Assembly: GCF_029911635.1 (NCBI RefSeq) | Contig: NZ_JARYTI010000026.1 | Location: forward strand, 1 to 63,934 | DNA from: Sphingomonas sp. AR_OL41 | GTDB taxonomy: Bacteria > Pseudomonadota > Alphaproteobacteria > Sphingomonadales > Sphingomonadaceae | Length of the DNA stretch: 63,934 nt | Direction of reading: 5' to 3' | Part shown: one piece after another, positions 27,768 through 36,054 of the stretch | How the letters are laid out: each line of letters starts with the position of its first letter | Numbering within the stretch: the stretch's first letter is position 1 | The notes under the pieces: model-generated | What the model saw: only the letters and a program-made list of their open reading frames with translations | What the model was told of the DNA's origin: nothing | Databases searched by the model: none | Position numbers and translations under genes: made by a program

Positions 27768-27785
27768 TGTTGGTGCTGTTGGTGC
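27768..27785. repeat. Tandem 9-mer in the candidate origin
   Basis: TGTTGGTGC occurs twice without a gap (27768-27776 and 27777-27785), directly beside the AT-rich stretch. Short direct repeats beside the unwinding region are common in bacterial origins; the binding protein, if any, is unknown. Confidence 0.65.
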
Positions 27786-27789
27786 GTGG

Positions 27790-27819
27790 ATTACGGGGTT
27801 TACGTGTTCATCCCGTAAT
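27790..27819. repeat. Inverted repeat in the candidate origin
   Basis: ATTACGGG (27790-27797) and its complement CCCGTAAT (27812-27819) are separated by 14 bases. The arms are perfect. It could be a dimeric regulator site or a hairpin in the hemE leader region; no U-tract follows, so it is not an obvious terminator. Confidence 0.55.
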
Positions 27820-27870
27820 TGCCAACAGAGCGCGCCATGTGCCGCGGCATGAGTCATCGAGTCGTCCCCG

Positions 27871-27879
27871 TCATCCACA
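27871..27879 (+). promoter_or_regulatory. DnaA box (TCATCCACA)
   Basis: One mismatch to the consensus TTATCCACA. It lies in the middle of the hemE-ppsR gap. Confidence 0.6.
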
Positions 27880-27913
27880 GCCTGTGTACCGATCACGGCG
27901 CTGTGTGCGGGGG

Positions 27914-27922
27914 TGTGGATAG
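27914..27922 (-). promoter_or_regulatory. DnaA box (CTATCCACA on minus strand)
   Basis: TGTGGATAG on the plus strand, one mismatch to the consensus at the first position, in opposite orientation to the other two boxes. Confidence 0.65.
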
Positions 27923-27991
27923 ATCGTCACTTTTCCCCCGCATCGCCTCGCTTGGCGACCCGGCGGAGTTGCGCTAGCGGATATCCCGATG

Positions 27992-28000
27992 TTGTCCACA
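27992..28000 (+). promoter_or_regulatory. DnaA box (TTGTCCACA)
   Basis: One mismatch to TTATCCACA, 15 bases before the ppsR start codon. Confidence 0.6.
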
Positions 28001-28014
28001 GATCCGTCCTGCTG

Positions 28015-28827
28015 ATGCGGTTGCACCTCCACCTCCTCTCGGATTCGACCGGTGAGACGCTGGAGAACATCGCCAAGGCGGCGTTGGCGCAATATGACGA
28101 CGTCGAAACGATCCGTCACTTCTGGCCGATGGTGCGGACCGAGGCGCATCTCGAACGCATCCTCGGCGAGATCGCGCAGAACCCCGGGCTCGTGATCTTC
28201 ACGCTGGTGAACAGCCAGGCGCGCGCCACGCTCGAACAGCGCTGTCGTGCACTCGGCCTGCCCGCGGTGGCCCCGCTCGACGGGGTCAACGACGCTTTGT
28301 CGGGCTTGCTCGGACAGCAGGCCAAGGCGCGGCCGGGGCGTCAGCACATGCTCGATGCCGCCTATTTCGCGCGCGTCGATGCGATCCAGTTCACCATCGC
28401 GCATGACGACGGCATCGGCGCCGAGGATTGGGAAGAGGCGGACATCGTGCTCGCCGGCGTTTCGCGCTCTTCCAAGACGCCGACCTCGATCTATCTCGCC
28501 AACCGCGGCTACAAGACCGCCAATATTCCGATCGTCGTCGAAAGCCCGCCGCCGGAAACGCTGTTCAGCCTCAAGAATCCGCTCGTCGTCGGGCTGACGA
28601 CCAGCGCCGATCGTCTGATCCAGGTCCGGCGCAACCGGCTATTGTCGCTCAACCAGGCGCCCGAGACGGCCTATGTCGATCAGGAAGCCGTCACGCGCGA
28701 GGTGGCCATGGCGCGGCGCATGTTCGCCGACAATGACTGGCCGGTGATCGATGTTACCCGTCGCTCGATCGAGGAGACTGCGGCGGCGATTATCGCGCTC
28801 GCCGTCGAGCGCAAGGGCACGGCGTGA
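28015..28827 (+). CDS. ppsR: PEP synthase regulatory protein (kinase/pyrophosphorylase)
   Basis: 270 residues. LHLLSDSTGETLENIAKAAL at the N-terminus and the P-loop-like GVSRSSKTPTSIYLANRGYK (about 145-165) are diagnostic of DUF299/PSRP. The protein reversibly phosphorylates phosphoenolpyruvate synthase (or pyruvate phosphate dikinase) with ADP and removes the phosphate with Pi. I chose ATG 28015 at the family N-terminus. It is the first gene of a five-gene operon leading away from the candidate origin, as in Caulobacter. Confidence 0.92.
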   Translation: MRLHLHLLSDSTGETLENIAKAALAQYDDVETIRHFWPMVRTEAHLERILGEIAQNPGLVIFTLVNSQARATLEQRCRALGLPAVAPLDGVNDALSGLLGQQAKARPGRQHMLDAAYFARVDAIQFTIAHDDGIGAEDWEEADIVLAGVSRSSKTPTSIYLANRGYKTANIPIVVESPPPETLFSLKNPLVVGLTTSADRLIQVRRNRLLSLNQAPETAYVDQEAVTREVAMARRMFADNDWPVIDVTRRSIEETAAAIIALAVERKGTA

Positions 28828-29420
28828 GGCTGGTACTGGCATCGCAAAGTGAGTCGCGCCGCGCGATGCTCACCGCCGCGGGCGTCCCGTTCAGCGCGAC
28901 GCCCGCCGGTGTTGACGAGGACGCCGCCAAGGTCGGGCTGCGCGCGAGCGGCATGGCACCGCGCGATTTTGCCGACGCGCTCGCCGAATTGAAGGCGTTG
29001 CGCGTCTCGCAGCGCATGCCCGAAGCGCTCGCACTGGGCAGTGACTCGCTGATGGTGCTGGACGACGGGACGATCCTCGACAAGCCTGCCAGCCGGGACG
29101 AGGCGGCGACGCATCTCCGCGCCATGTCGGGTGGGCGCCATGCGATCATCAGCGCGGCGGTGATGGCCGAACAGGGCCGATCGGTGTGGCGTCATGTCGA
29201 TCGCGCGATGCTGCATGTGCGACCGCTGACCGACGCATTCATCGAGCACTATCTCGATGCCGAATGGCCGGCGATCGCCGGCTGCGCCGGCTGTTTCCGG
29301 ATCGAAGCAATGGGCGCGCAGCTGTTTGCACGGATCGAGGGCAGCCAGTTCACCGTATTGGGCATGCCGCTGCTCCCGGTGCTCGATTATCTGCGGGTGC
29401 GCGGGGTATTGACGTCATGA
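28824..29420 (+). CDS. maf: Maf family nucleotide pyrophosphatase
   Basis: 198 residues from GTG in a GTGA overlap with ppsR. LVLASQSESRRAML is the Maf signature with the phosphate-binding Ser/Arg cluster, followed by ALGSDSLMVLDDGTILDKP and the C-terminal GSQFTVLGMPLLPVLDYLR. Maf proteins hydrolyse non-canonical or modified dNTPs/NTPs and may link septation to nucleotide control. Subgroup (YhdE or YceF type) is not certain from sequence. Confidence 0.88.
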   Translation: MRLVLASQSESRRAMLTAAGVPFSATPAGVDEDAAKVGLRASGMAPRDFADALAELKALRVSQRMPEALALGSDSLMVLDDGTILDKPASRDEAATHLRAMSGGRHAIISAAVMAEQGRSVWRHVDRAMLHVRPLTDAFIEHYLDAEWPAIAGCAGCFRIEAMGAQLFARIEGSQFTVLGMPLLPVLDYLRVRGVLTS

Positions 29421-30229
29421 CACAGAGCTATGCCGAGGTGATCGGCGACCCGATTGCGCACAGCAAATCGCCGATGATCCATAAATTCTGGCTTCGGGCG
29501 CTGGGGATCGATGGCGACTATCGCGCCACGCATGTCCTTGCCGAAGATCTCGGGGCTTATTTTGCCGCGCGTCGCGCCGATCCGGCATGGCGCGGCTGCA
29601 ACATCACCATCCCGCACAAACAGACCGCGCTCGATTTCGTCGAGGATCGCGGCGATGTGCGCGCGACGATCGGGGCGATCAATCTGGCGCTGGTCGCCGA
29701 GGATGGCGCGCTGATCGGCACCAACACCGATGCCGGCGGTTTCTACGCGCCGATCGCCGATCTCGATCTGGCCGGTGCGTCTGTCGCGGTGATCGGCGCT
29801 GGCGGTGCCGCGCGCGCGGTGCTGTTCGCTCTGTCGCGGATTGGCGTCGGACCCGTGACAATATTCAACCGCAATGTCCTGAAGGCAGCGGCTCTGCTCG
29901 GCGTCTTCGGACTCAAGGGGCGTGCGCTGCCGCTCGGCGCGCCGCTGCCCGTGGCGAAGCTGTTGGTTAACACCAGCGCGCTCGGCATGGCCGGACAGCC
30001 GCCGCTCGATCTCGACCTGTCGCCCTTGCCCGAAGACGCGCTGGTCTATGACATCGTCTATGCGCCGCTCGAGACGCCGCTGCTGGCGGCGGCGCGGGCG
30101 CGTGACCTCGATACGGTCGACGGGCTGGAGATGTTGATCGGCCAGGCCGCTCTGGCGTTCGAACTGCTGTTCGGCGCGGCACCGCTACGCGATCGCGACG
30201 ACGAACTCCGCGCCCTGCTTCTCGCATGA
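29417..30229 (+). CDS. aroE: Shikimate dehydrogenase
   Basis: 270 residues. The N-terminal substrate domain carries the catalytic Lys in NITIPHK (about 63-69) and the Asp in GTNTDAGGF. The NADP-binding Rossmann motif is [15 protein letters not shown] (about 124-138), and the protein ends with [18 protein letters not shown]. It reduces 3-dehydroshikimate to shikimate. ATGA overlaps with maf and coaE show tight coupling. Confidence 0.94.
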   Translation: MTQSYAEVIGDPIAHSKSPMIHKFWLRALGIDGDYRATHVLAEDLGAYFAARRADPAWRGCNITIPHKQTALDFVEDRGDVRATIGAINLALVAEDGALIGTNTDAGGFYAPIADLDLAGASVAVIGAGGAARAVLFALSRIGVGPVTIFNRNVLKAAALLGVFGLKGRALPLGAPLPVAKLLVNTSALGMAGQPPLDLDLSPLPEDALVYDIVYAPLETPLLAAARARDLDTVDGLEMLIGQAALAFELLFGAAPLRDRDDELRALLLA

Positions 30230-30831
30230 CGGGAAAGCCGCTGATCCTCGGCCTCACCGGATCGATCGGCATGGGCAAGTCGACCGTCGCCGCGATGTTC
30301 GCCGATCGCGGAGTCCCCGTGTTCGATGCCGACGCCGCGGTGCATCGGCTGCAGGGCGCGGGCGGTCGGCTGGTCGCCGCGATCGAGCGCCTGCATCCCG
30401 GCACGACCGGACCTGACGGCGTCGATCGTGCGATGCTCTCCGCGGCCGTGCTCGGCAACCCCGCGGCGTTGCGGGCGCTCGAAACGCTGGTGCATCCCGC
30501 CGTTGGCGAAGACCGTGCCGGGTTCCTGCGCGATCACGCCGATGCGCCGCTCATCGTGTTCGACATCCCGCTGCTTTTCGAAACCGGCGGCGAGCGGCAT
30601 GTCGACAAGACCGTCGTCGTATCGGCGGCGCCCGACGTGCAGCGTGCCCGCGTGCTTGCGCGACCCGGGATGAGCGACGCCAAGCTGGCGGCGATCCTCG
30701 CGCGGCAGTTGCCCGATGCCGAAAAGCGCGCCCGTGCCGACTTCGTCATCGCCACCGACATTCCGCTCGATGAGACGCGCGCGCAGGTCGACGCGCTGAT
30801 CACTTGCCTATCGCCGAGCGAATGCCGATAA
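30226..30831 (+). CDS. coaE: Dephospho-CoA kinase
   Basis: 201 residues. P-loop GSIGMGKST (about 10-18) at the N-terminus, then [10 protein letters not shown] with the acidic catalytic residue, and [14 protein letters not shown], all family marks. It phosphorylates the 3'-hydroxyl of dephospho-CoA in the last step of CoA synthesis. Gene order aroE-coaE-dnaQ is conserved in alphaproteobacteria. Confidence 0.95.
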   Translation: MTGKPLILGLTGSIGMGKSTVAAMFADRGVPVFDADAAVHRLQGAGGRLVAAIERLHPGTTGPDGVDRAMLSAAVLGNPAALRALETLVHPAVGEDRAGFLRDHADAPLIVFDIPLLFETGGERHVDKTVVVSAAPDVQRARVLARPGMSDAKLAAILARQLPDAEKRARADFVIATDIPLDETRAQVDALITCLSPSECR

Positions 30832-30838
30832 ACGACTC

Positions 30839-31528
30839 ATGCGTGAGATCGTGTTCGACACCGAGACTACCGGGTTCAGCTTCGAAAGCGGCGACCGGAT
30901 GGTCGAGATCGGCTGTCTCGAACTGTTCAACCGGGTAGAGACCGGACGCACCTTCCACGCCTATTTTCATCCCGAGCGCGCGATGCCCGCCGAGGCGCAA
31001 CGGGTGCACGGCCTGAGCGACGCCTTTCTCGCCGACAAGCCGCTGTTCGGTACGCAGGCCGATGCACTGCTGGAATTTCTCGGCGACGCCCCGCTCGTCG
31101 CGCACAATGCCAGTTTCGACTTCGGCTTTCTCAACGGCGAATTGCAGCGCTGTGGGCGCGGCAAGGTCGACATGGCCCGGATGGTCGACACCATCGTGCT
31201 GGCGCGCACCCGGCACCCCGGCGCCAAGCACAGCCTCGATGCGCTGTGCAGCCGCTATGGCATCGATCGCAGCCACCGCGTGCTCCACGGCGCCTTGCTC
31301 GACGCGCAGCTGCTCGCCCAGGTCTATGTCGAGCTTACCGGCGGGCGGCAGATCGGGCTTGGCCTCGTCAGTGAGAGCATTGAGGAAGCGATTGATTTGA
31401 CGCCTGTCGCGCCTGCACAGATCCGCCCGCCGCGGCACTTTGCGGCGAGTGAGGCCGAACTGGCGCGCCATGCGTTGTTTTTAAGTGGAATCACCAAGCC
31501 CTTATGGGGGGCCGAGGCGTCCGGGTGA
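30839..31528 (+). CDS. dnaQ: DNA polymerase III epsilon subunit (3'-5' exonuclease)
   Basis: 229 residues. The DEDDh exonuclease motifs are complete: Exo I FDTETTGF (6-13), Exo II LVAHNASFDFGFLN (about 90-103) and Exo III HGALLDAQLLAQVY with the catalytic His. A C-terminal tail for the alpha subunit follows. It proofreads chromosomal replication. It starts 7 bases after coaE and is the last gene of the ppsR operon before a 58-base gap. Confidence 0.94.
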   Translation: MREIVFDTETTGFSFESGDRMVEIGCLELFNRVETGRTFHAYFHPERAMPAEAQRVHGLSDAFLADKPLFGTQADALLEFLGDAPLVAHNASFDFGFLNGELQRCGRGKVDMARMVDTIVLARTRHPGAKHSLDALCSRYGIDRSHRVLHGALLDAQLLAQVYVELTGGRQIGLGLVSESIEEAIDLTPVAPAQIRPPRHFAASEAELARHALFLSGITKPLWGAEASG

Positions 31529-31586
31529 CGCCGTTGCGGGACGAGGGTCAACAGGCTCCGTACCGGTTTCAAGATGGAGACTGCTC

Positions 31587-32180
31587 ATGGATATTCGGGT
31601 TTCGGGCCACCAGGTCGCAACGGGCGATGCGCTCAAGAACCATGTCGAGGAGCGGCTTCAAGGCATCGCCACCAAATATTTCGCGCGCGCGATCTCTGCC
31701 ACGGTGACCTTCGGCAAGGGACCGCACGACGCCGGCTTTACCTGCGACATCATTTCCCATGTCATGCACGGCCTTGTGCTCAAGGCGAACAATAGCGGCA
31801 TGGAAGCGCATGGCGCGTTCGATGGCGCCGCCGACAAGATCGAGAAGCAGCTGCGCCGTTACATGCGACGTCTCAAGGATCGTCACTCGGCCGGGGCGGC
31901 CAATGGCGACGGCGCCTTGAATGGCGGACCGATCGACGACAATGCCGGTTATACCGTGTTTCGCGAAAGCGAAGCCGAGGAGGCCGAGGATTTCCCCCCG
32001 ATCATCGCCGAAACCCGGGTCGATGTGCCCGATGCAACGGTGTCCGACGCGGTGATGATGCTCGATCTGCGCAACACCAATGCGCTGATGTTCCGCAACA
32101 GCGGCTCGGGTGCCTATAATATGGTCTACCGTCGCGGTGACGGGACGATCGGCTGGGTCGAGCCCCAGCGCGCCAGCTGA
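31587..32180 (+). CDS. hpf: Ribosome hibernation promoting factor, long form
   Basis: 197 residues. An N-terminal RaiA/HPF S30AE domain (about 1-105; MDIRVSGHQVATGDALKNHV) is joined by a flexible linker to a C-terminal dimerisation domain (about 140-197; ALMFRNSGSGAYNMVYRRGDG). Long HPF alone can pair 70S ribosomes into inactive 100S dimers. The start ATG at 31587 is preceded by TGGAGA. It lies before ptsN, as in the proteobacterial rpoN-hpf-ptsN cluster, but without rpoN here. Confidence 0.93.
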   Translation: MDIRVSGHQVATGDALKNHVEERLQGIATKYFARAISATVTFGKGPHDAGFTCDIISHVMHGLVLKANNSGMEAHGAFDGAADKIEKQLRRYMRRLKDRHSAGAANGDGALNGGPIDDNAGYTVFRESEAEEAEDFPPIIAETRVDVPDATVSDAVMMLDLRNTNALMFRNSGSGAYNMVYRRGDGTIGWVEPQRAS

Positions 32181-32222
32181 GCATCGGCGCAGCAGCTTCC
32201 CCCGGTCCGCAATTGCCGCTAT

Positions 32223-32249
32223 GGGCGCGCGCCGGGCGGGGGCGCGCCC
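32223..32249. other. GC-rich hairpin between hpf and ptsN
   Basis: GGGCGCGC (32223-32230) pairs with GCGCGCCC (32242-32249) around an 11-base loop. There is no T run after it. It could weaken read-through from hpf into ptsN or protect a processed end; no function is shown. Confidence 0.35.
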
Positions 32250-32262
32250 GCCAAGGACCATC

Positions 32263-32730
32263 ATGATCGATTTTAGTGATCTGTTGCTTTCGCAGACCGT
32301 CATCGAGCGGCTCGCGGTGGCGACCAAGAAAGCGCTGTTTCAACAGCTCGGCACGATCGCCGGCGCGGCCTATGGTCTTTCGCCGGCGGCGGTGACGGAG
32401 TGCCTCGCCAGCCGCGAGAAGCTTGGCTCGACTGGCTTCGGCGGCGGCGTGGCGACCCCGCACGGCAAGCTGGCGGGGCTCGATCGCGTGGCGGGGGTCT
32501 TTGCGCGTCTGCCGCAGCCGATCGACTTTCAGGCGGTCGATGACGTCCCGGTCGATATCGTGTTCATGCTGCTCTCGCCGCCCGAGGCGGGCGCGGACCA
32601 TCTCAAGGCGTTGGCGCGGGTATCGCGGCTGCTGCGCGACCGTTCGATGGTCGCCAAGTTGCGCGGCGCGGGTTCGCAGGATGCGCTTTTTGCCCTTCTC
32701 ACCGCCGACGACGCGCGTGACGCCGCCTGA
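32263..32730 (+). CDS. ptsN: PTS IIA-like nitrogen-regulatory protein PtsN
   Basis: 155 residues. The IIA-Ntr phosphorylation site is the His in GVATPHGKL (about 64-72), preceded by LASREKLGSTGFGGG. A C-terminal alpha/beta portion (DIVFMLLSPPEAGADHLKAL) completes the EIIA fold. In PTS-Ntr it receives phosphate from NPr and regulates potassium transport and metabolism. It sits 82 bases after hpf, the conserved neighbour. Its end overlaps the GTG of the next gene. Confidence 0.92.
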   Translation: MIDFSDLLLSQTVIERLAVATKKALFQQLGTIAGAAYGLSPAAVTECLASREKLGSTGFGGGVATPHGKLAGLDRVAGVFARLPQPIDFQAVDDVPVDIVFMLLSPPEAGADHLKALARVSRLLRDRSMVAKLRGAGSQDALFALLTADDARDAA

Positions 32731-33187
32731 CATCGCCGATCGCGGTGAAAGCGCGCATTTCCGTGCGCTCGAGTCACTCTACGCCGCGGCGCCAATCAAC
32801 CAGCTGTTCGATTCCACGCTCGAAATTCCCGAAGCGGGCATCGCGAGAATCCGCTTCACGATCGACCCGCGCTTTTTTCACGCGGCGGGCGCGGCGCACG
32901 GGACGAGCTATTTCAAGATGCTCGATGACGCCGCCTTTTACGCCGCCAACAGCCTCGTCACCGACCGCTTCCTGCTGACCACCGCGTTCAACCTGCTGCT
33001 GACCAAGCCGTTGCGCGAAGGGCCGGTAGTCGCCGAAGGGCGATGGATCAGCGGCCAGCGGCGCGTCTATGTTGCCGAGGCGCGGTTGATCGATGCATCG
33101 GGCGAGGAGGCGGCGCGTGGCACCGGTACCTTCATGCGCTCGCGCATTCCGCTTGCCGGACTGCCCGGCTACCGGCCGCCGGCGTGA
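32717..33187 (+). CDS. PaaI-type hotdog thioesterase
   Basis: 156 residues from GTG at 32717, overlapping ptsN by 14 bases. The hotdog-fold signature is visible: FFHAAGAAHGTSYFKMLDDA (about 55-75), a long helix, then TTAFNLLLTKPLREGPVVAEG and a final strand. This is the PaaI/acyl-CoA thioesterase branch. The substrate acyl-CoA is unknown. No better in-frame start is available, so the GTG is accepted. It couples to the next gene by GTGA. Confidence 0.8.
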   Translation: MTPPDIADRGESAHFRALESLYAAAPINQLFDSTLEIPEAGIARIRFTIDPRFFHAAGAAHGTSYFKMLDDAAFYAANSLVTDRFLLTTAFNLLLTKPLREGPVVAEGRWISGQRRVYVAEARLIDASGEEAARGTGTFMRSRIPLAGLPGYRPPA

Positions 33188-33525
33188 GTTCGCGGCTGCC
33201 GAGCGGTGTCCTCGTCTCGGCGCTGTTGCGGCGTGTCAACGACGCCGGTGGCATCGCCACGATGCTGGCGCGCGGCGATGCCCAGGCCGGCGCAATTCTG
33301 GTGCTCACGCTCGACCATGGTGCGACGCCGCGCTTGCTCGAACGTGGCATCGGACCCGACGGCAAAACCGCGCTGATGCCGGCGGGACCCGGCGCCGGCG
33401 CCGACGCGGGCGAGATCACGGCCTATTGGCGTCGCCGCCGCGAGCGCGACCCGGATTTGTGGGTGATTGAGCTGGACATCGCGGGCGCGGAACGATTCGC
33501 CGCAGAAACGATCCTCGCCGATTGA
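33184..33525 (+). CDS. DUF1491 family protein
   Basis: 113 residues from GTG in a GTGA overlap with the thioesterase gene. SRLPSGVLVSALLRRVNDAG and the closing DPDLWVIELDIAGAERF match DUF1491, small proteins of alphaproteobacteria with no known role. There is no signal or membrane segment. The conserved neighbourhood with the thioesterase and ptsN gives no clear functional hint. Confidence 0.8.
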   Translation: MSSRLPSGVLVSALLRRVNDAGGIATMLARGDAQAGAILVLTLDHGATPRLLERGIGPDGKTALMPAGPGAGADAGEITAYWRRRRERDPDLWVIELDIAGAERFAAETILAD

Positions 33526-33677
33526 CCAGCGGACGGCGCGCGCGAAAGAGGGTGATCGTTGTTGAAGCGCGTTGCGCCGCACCGGGTGCGATCCGGATCG
33601 GTTACGCAGTCGGGGGGCTGTTCGGGGGATCACATCGCTGATCGTCGTCGCGCACCAACCGCCTTTTAGTGCCCTTG

Positions 33678-34235
33678 ATGTTCCTTTCGTTGCGCCTCGC
33701 CACTGCCGTCCTCGCCTTCGGCCTGTTCACCGCGCCGGCCATGGCGCAGGTTGAAGCTACGACGACGCCCGAGGTGCAGACCGAGGTTGCGCCCGTGCTC
33801 GACGATCAACCTGCCACCGCGAGCTATGCGAGCCTTGCCGATGCGGTTGCGGCACACAGGCTCGAGGCGGAGCTCGACGACGAAACGACCTGCATGGCCG
33901 GCGCGGTCTATTTCGAATCGCGCGGCGAGCCGCTCAGCGGCCAGCTCGCGGTTGCGAACGTGATTCTCAATCGCACCCGCTCGGGGCGCTTTCCCAAGAC
34001 GATCTGCTCGGTGGTGACGCAGCCCGGCCAATTCTCGTTCGTTCGCGGTGGGCGCGTGCCCGACATCGCCGATTGCGCTTATTATCGTACCGCGATCGCC
34101 GTGGCCCGTGTGGCTATGGCCGGGGCGTGGGAAAGCGCCGCTGCCGACGCGCTGTTCTTTCATGCCCGCCGGGTGTCGCCCGGCTGGCACCGCATCCAGA
34201 TCGCTGCGATCGGCAATCAGGTCTTTTATCGCTGA
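33678..34235 (+). CDS. SleB-type cell wall hydrolase
   Basis: 185 residues. A signal peptide (about 1-23, ending PAMAQ) implies export. The mature domain matches the Hydrolase_2/SleB family: CMAGAVYFESRGEP with the catalytic-type Glu, LAVANVILNRTRSGRFP, VVTQPGQFSFVRGG and ALFFHARRVSPGW. Family members are lytic transglycosylase-like or amidase-like peptidoglycan hydrolases. ATG 33678 is used; GTG 33669 would add three residues. No strong ribosome-binding site is seen. Confidence 0.85.
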   Translation: MFLSLRLATAVLAFGLFTAPAMAQVEATTTPEVQTEVAPVLDDQPATASYASLADAVAAHRLEAELDDETTCMAGAVYFESRGEPLSGQLAVANVILNRTRSGRFPKTICSVVTQPGQFSFVRGGRVPDIADCAYYRTAIAVARVAMAGAWESAAADALFFHARRVSPGWHRIQIAAIGNQVFYR

Positions 34236-34284
34236 ACATGCCGGGCGGGTTTGACCTGTTCGCTTAATGTTCTAAGGTCCGGCG

Positions 34285-34773
34285 ATGCTGCAGCCGCCCG
34301 AATCCTGTCGCGATCCGGAATCAGCCTTGTGCGCCGCCGACGTCGCGCGGGGCGTAACGCGCATGCTGCTGCGGCACGATCTGGTCGCGATGACCGAAGT
34401 ACCACTGGACGGCGGGCGCCGCGCCGATCTGATGGCGATCGATGCGCGCGGCCGGATCGTCATCGTCGAGATCAAGGTCTCGCGCGCCGATCTGCTCGGC
34501 GATGCCAAATGGACCGACTATCTCGGCTGTTGCGATCATTTCTACTGGGCGATCCCGGCCGGTTTCGACGCGCGTCCGCTCGACGGCGAATCCTTCTTAC
34601 CCGGTCGCACCGGGGTTATCGTCGCCGATCGCTATGACGCGGCGATTATCCGCGATGCGCTTTGCGAGCCGCTTTCCGCCGCCACGCGCAAGCGCGCGAC
34701 GCTCGCCTTTGCGCGCCGCGCCGGTCGCCGGCTGATTGGCGTGACCGACCCGGAGGCCGGCACGATCCTTTAG
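34285..34773 (+). CDS. mmcB: MmcB family DNA-repair protein
   Basis: 162 residues. RRADLMAIDARGRIVIVEIK (about 50-69) shows the nuclease-like D...ExK core of the PD-(D/E)xK fold, and DAKWTDYLGCCDHFYWAIP follows as in MmcB. In Caulobacter MmcB is an SOS-regulated protein helping mitomycin-damage repair. No clear LexA box is recognisable in the short 49-base upstream gap. It converges with the ankyrin gene with a 4-base overlap of ends. Confidence 0.85.
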   Translation: MLQPPESCRDPESALCAADVARGVTRMLLRHDLVAMTEVPLDGGRRADLMAIDARGRIVIVEIKVSRADLLGDAKWTDYLGCCDHFYWAIPAGFDARPLDGESFLPGRTGVIVADRYDAAIIRDALCEPLSAATRKRATLAFARRAGRRLIGVTDPEAGTIL

Positions 34774-35384
34774 AAATGCGGGCCGGAAACGGCGCGCTTG
34801 GGTTTCTTCGGGGTCTCGTCGATCACCTTGGCCAGTGCCGGAGTGCGCGTATCCTGATGGGCGTAATCGCGCGCCGACAGGCCGGCGATGCGGTCGGACT
34901 GGTCGGGGTCGGCGCCGGCCGCGAGCAGCACGCGCACCATCGCCAGATCGCGACGCTGCACCGCGCGGATCAAGGGGGTTTCGCCGCTGCCATTGCCGAG
35001 GTTGACGTTGGCGCCACCCTTGACGAGCATGTCGATCAACCCGGTGTTGCCGCTATTCGATGCCAGGACCAGGGGCGTGTTACCCTGGCCGTCCTTGGCA
35101 TTGGGATCGGCGCCGCGGGCCAGCAAATATCGCACATAGGTGTCGTCACCGCGCTTGACGACGATGTGCAGCGCAGTCTCGCCATTCGCGCGATCATGCG
35201 CGTTGATGATCACCGTGCCGGGTTTGTTGAGCAGCTTCTCGACCTCGTCGCCCTTCGACTCGCGAATCGCCTGGAGGAACTGATAGCTGTCCGACTGGCC
35301 GAGCTGCGCCGCGACGGGTGCGGCAACCGTGATCATGGCGGCGACCATAAGGCCGCCATAACGTCGAAAGGTTTGGGAATTCAT
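34770..35384 (-). CDS. Exported ankyrin-repeat protein
   Basis: 204 residues. An N-terminal signal peptide (MNSQTFRRYGGLMVAAMITVAAPVAAQ, about 27 residues in all) suggests a periplasmic location. Four or so ankyrin repeats follow: GETALHIVVKRGDDTYVRYL, GNTPLVLASNSGNTGLIDML, GETPLIRAVQRRDLAMVRVL, and a partial last repeat. These bind proteins. Many alphaproteobacteria have such an exported ankyrin gene near catalase or SCO genes; partner unknown. It is divergent from the SCO gene. Confidence 0.85.
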   Translation of the reverse strand: MNSQTFRRYGGLMVAAMITVAAPVAAQLGQSDSYQFLQAIRESKGDEVEKLLNKPGTVIINAHDRANGETALHIVVKRGDDTYVRYLLARGADPNAKDGQGNTPLVLASNSGNTGLIDMLVKGGANVNLGNGSGETPLIRAVQRRDLAMVRVLLAAGADPDQSDRIAGLSARDYAHQDTRTPALAKVIDETPKKPKRAVSGPHF

Positions 35385-35460
35385 CGCGCGACCGGATCCC
35401 TGTATTGCGTCATGCGTCAACTTGCGCCCGAAGCAATATCAGATCATGGCTGGCCGCGCC

Positions 35461-36054
35461 ATGAACGAGATTGTTCGCGCGATAGCGCTGGTGCTGATCG
35501 CACTCCTCCCCGCCGCATGCTCACCCGGAACGGCCCCCGTCCGTCCACCGCTCGAGGGCGCGAAGATCGGCGGCCCTTTCACGCTGATCGATCAGAACGG
35601 GCGGACCGTCACCGAGCGAAGCTTCGCCGGCAAATACCGCATCGTCTATTTCGGCTATACCTATTGTCCCGACGTTTGCCCGACGGATGCGCAGCATATC
35701 GGCGCCGGGTTGCGTCTGATCGAACAGGCAGATCCGGCGATCGCCGCGAAGATCGTGCCGATCTTCATCACCGTCGATCCGGCGCGCGACACGCCGGCGG
35801 TGCTCAAGGCGTTCACTGCCGCTTTCCACCCGCGCATGGTCGGTTTGACGGGCAGTCCCGCAGCGATCGCGGCGACCGCCAAGGCCTTCGCGGTCTATTA
35901 TCGCAAGGGCGAGGTCACCGCGAATGGCGGCTATATGGTCGATCACAGCAGCGTCGCCTATCTGATGGACCCCGATGGCAAGCCCCTTGCGCTGGTCCCG
36001 GTGGAGCAGTCGCCGCAAGCCGTTGCAGATGAAGTCAGGCGCTGGGTGAAATGA
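35461..36054 (+). CDS. SCO1/SenC/PrrC family copper-binding protein
   Basis: 197 residues. A lipoprotein signal ends at LLPAACSP (Cys about 20). The thioredoxin-like domain has the copper site CPDVC (CxxxC, about 77-81) and the third ligand His in MVDHSSVAYLMD. SCO proteins deliver copper to the CuA centre of cytochrome c oxidase or act as thiol reductants. ATG at 35461 starts the lipoprotein signal; a longer frame to 35422 is less likely. Overlaps the next gene by ATGA. Confidence 0.9.
   Translation: MNEIVRAIALVLIALLPAACSPGTAPVRPPLEGAKIGGPFTLIDQNGRTVTERSFAGKYRIVYFGYTYCPDVCPTDAQHIGAGLRLIEQADPAIAAKIVPIFITVDPARDTPAVLKAFTAAFHPRMVGLTGSPAAIAATAKAFAVYYRKGEVTANGGYMVDHSSVAYLMDPDGKPLALVPVEQSPQAVADEVRRWVK

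Larger units (their letters stand above)
27724..28014. other. Candidate chromosomal replication origin (oriC)
   Basis: A 291-base gap between divergent hemE and ppsR. It holds three near-consensus DnaA boxes (27871, 27914, 27992), an AT-rich stretch unlike the surrounding DNA (about 27743-27768, AATCAAAGAAGAATATAAAA) that could be an unwinding element, a perfect tandem 9-mer and a 22-30-base inverted repeat. The hemE neighbour, the ppsR-maf-aroE-coaE-dnaQ order on the other side and the parAB/parS cluster within 10 kb all fit an alphaproteobacterial origin. The location is inferred by analogy with Caulobacter and has not been tested by GC skew. Confidence 0.7.
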
